From NCBI GenBank assembly GCA_023423675.1, contig JAFAFD010000037.1, positions 1 through 5,543 on the forward strand: a stretch of 5,543 nucleotides of DNA, in the 5' to 3' direction. How positions within the stretch are numbered: position 1 is the stretch's first letter; each line of letters begins with the position of its first letter. This document shows positions 5,315 through 5,543 of the stretch, piece after piece. This DNA comes from Pseudomonadota bacterium (GTDB lineage: Bacteria; Pseudomonadota; Gammaproteobacteria; Xanthomonadales; Xanthomonadaceae). Position numbers and translations under genes: made by a program. The notes under the pieces were generated by a model. The model searched no databases and was not told where the DNA came from. It worked only from the letters and a program-made list of their open reading frames with translations.

Positions 5315-5331
5315 GCAGGGCTGCGCCCTGC
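5315..5331 (+). terminator. Hairpin downstream of the MscS-type gene
   Basis: GCAGGG-CTGCG-CCCTGC is a perfect 6-bp stem with a 5-nt loop, 16 bases after the channel stop codon. No T run follows on the plus strand; the T-rich TTTTCTTT lies before it (5307-5314), giving an A-rich tail on the minus strand. I recall this hairpin as common at Stenotrophomonas gene ends. It probably ends the channel transcript. Confidence 0.45.
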
Positions 5332-5335
5332 ACCT

Positions 5336-5365
5336 GCCGAAGCCAAAGCCGAAGCAACAGCAACA
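5336..5365 (+). repeat. Hexamer microrepeat
   Basis: Five consecutive hexamers follow one pattern: GCCGAA, GCCAAA, GCCGAA, GCAACA, GCAACA. They lie in non-coding DNA directly after the hairpin. Such tracts can vary in unit number between strains by slippage. No function is evident. Confidence 0.55.
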
Positions 5366-5431
5366 GCGGGCTATCCGTGGGTTGGCGGGGTGGGTCCGGT
5401 TGAGGGGGACGCCGTAAACCCATCCATGAAG
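5366..5431. repeat. Probable Stenotrophomonas interspersed intergenic sequence, interrupted
   Basis: The G-rich stretch ending in GACGCCGTAAACCCATCCATG (5409-5428 core) resembles, from memory, a sequence found in many Stenotrophomonas intergenic regions, where CATCCATG normally continues into a G run and a palindrome built on CATCCATG. Here it stops and an insertion sequence begins three bases later. The identification is from recall and would need a genome search. Confidence 0.35.
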
Positions 5432-5451
5432 TGACCCCCTAAAGTTGGACA
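5432..5451 (-). repeat. Terminal inverted repeat of the IS element
   Basis: The sequence starts with TG and contains GTTGGAC, as at the ends of IS150-type IS3 elements. The matching repeat is outside the window, so its exact length cannot be set here. Confidence 0.7.
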
Positions 5452-5460
5452 GTTGGGGGA

Positions 5461-5543
5461 TCAGGCGGCCAGCGCGGCCTGCTCCCGGTACTTTACAGGA
5501 CTCAAACCCTTTAATTTCAATCGGATACGGTCTTCGTTGTAGT
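5461..5543 (-). CDS. IS3-family transposase OrfB, C-terminal end (partial)
   Basis: Only the last 26 residues and the stop codon lie in the window; the gene continues past 5543. The visible tail, YNEDRIRLKLKGLSPVKYRE followed by QAALAA, is the conserved C-terminus of IS150-subgroup IS3 transposases, whose usual form is YN-x-RI-x-LKLKGLSPV-x-YR. It lies at the end of the DDE integrase domain, after the catalytic glutamate, which is not in view. The stop is nine bases from the inverted repeat. Codons such as AAA, TTA and TTT contrast with the GC-rich host genes. Whether the element is intact cannot be judged from this window. Confidence 0.9.
   Translation of the reverse strand, partial: YNEDRIRLKLKGLSPVKYREQAALAA

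Larger units (their letters stand above)
5432..5543 (-). mobile_element. IS3-family insertion sequence, right end (IS150-like), continues beyond window
   Basis: The element begins with the terminal inverted repeat TGACCCCCTAAAGTTGGACA (5432-5451), which has the 5'-TG end and the GTTGGAC core common in this family. The transposase tail follows on the minus strand, so this is the transposase-distal, downstream end. The outside flank is GAAG, whose last three or four bases would be the target duplication if the other end carries a copy. Composition turns more AT-rich than the neighbouring genes, consistent with acquired DNA. A CCCCC (5435-5439) / GGGGG (5455-5459) inverted repeat may act as a terminator. 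Confidence 0.88.

Noticed and set aside
4672..5346. Minus-strand open frame of 224 codons opposite the channel gene
   Set aside because: It is rich in Gln, His and Arg and matches no family, while the plus strand encodes three TM helices and MscS motifs.
5336..5365. Hexamer tract considered as a CRISPR-like or iteron array
   Set aside because: Units are only six bases with no spacers, and there is no replication or Cas context.

Overview
The window is very GC-rich DNA with strongly GC-biased third codon positions. Its protein families and gene order fit a gammaproteobacterium of the Xanthomonadaceae, most likely Stenotrophomonas. That assignment rests on recall of codon style, protein families and the intergenic sequence near the right end, not on a search.

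Layout, left to right. Positions 1-233 hold no gene I can support. At 234-1595 (+) lies a YegD-type Hsp70-fold ATPase with no substrate-binding domain. After a promoter-like site and a hairpin-rich leader (about 1613-1730) come two closely spaced + strand genes: a YkgJ-type cysteine-cluster protein (1731-2117) and a 60-residue basic protein (2129-2311). A GC-rich palindrome (2322-2344) separates these from a convergent minus-strand operon. Read in its own direction, that operon encodes an ECF sigma factor (4367-3789), a one-TM protein that is probably its anti-sigma factor (3792-3250), and an exported DUF4097 protein built of TVSG repeats (3238-2360). The first two overlap by ATGA and the third starts 11 nt after the second. 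On the + strand, divergent from the sigma operon, come a 59-residue cysteine-containing small protein (4490-4669) and a short MscS-family channel (4705-5298). The right end holds a hairpin, a hexamer microrepeat, a probable Stenotrophomonas interspersed sequence, and the terminus of an IS3-family element whose transposase enters from beyond the window (5461-5543, minus).

The most interesting structure is in the sigma-factor divergent region. Each strand carries the same bipartite 25-nt motif, AACCTTTT - 11 nt - GCATCC, pointing outward (minus 4399-4375, plus 4428-4452). The end blocks are identical and the spacers have diverged, as expected for two promoters read by one ECF sigma factor. The minus copy lies seven bases upstream of an in-frame ATG, which suggests a leaderless sigma mRNA. 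The plus copy would drive the small protein and perhaps the channel. Together this suggests an envelope-stress module of sigma factor, membrane anti-sigma, periplasmic beta-repeat protein, small membrane or exported protein, and mechanosensitive channel. The link is inferred from sequence only.
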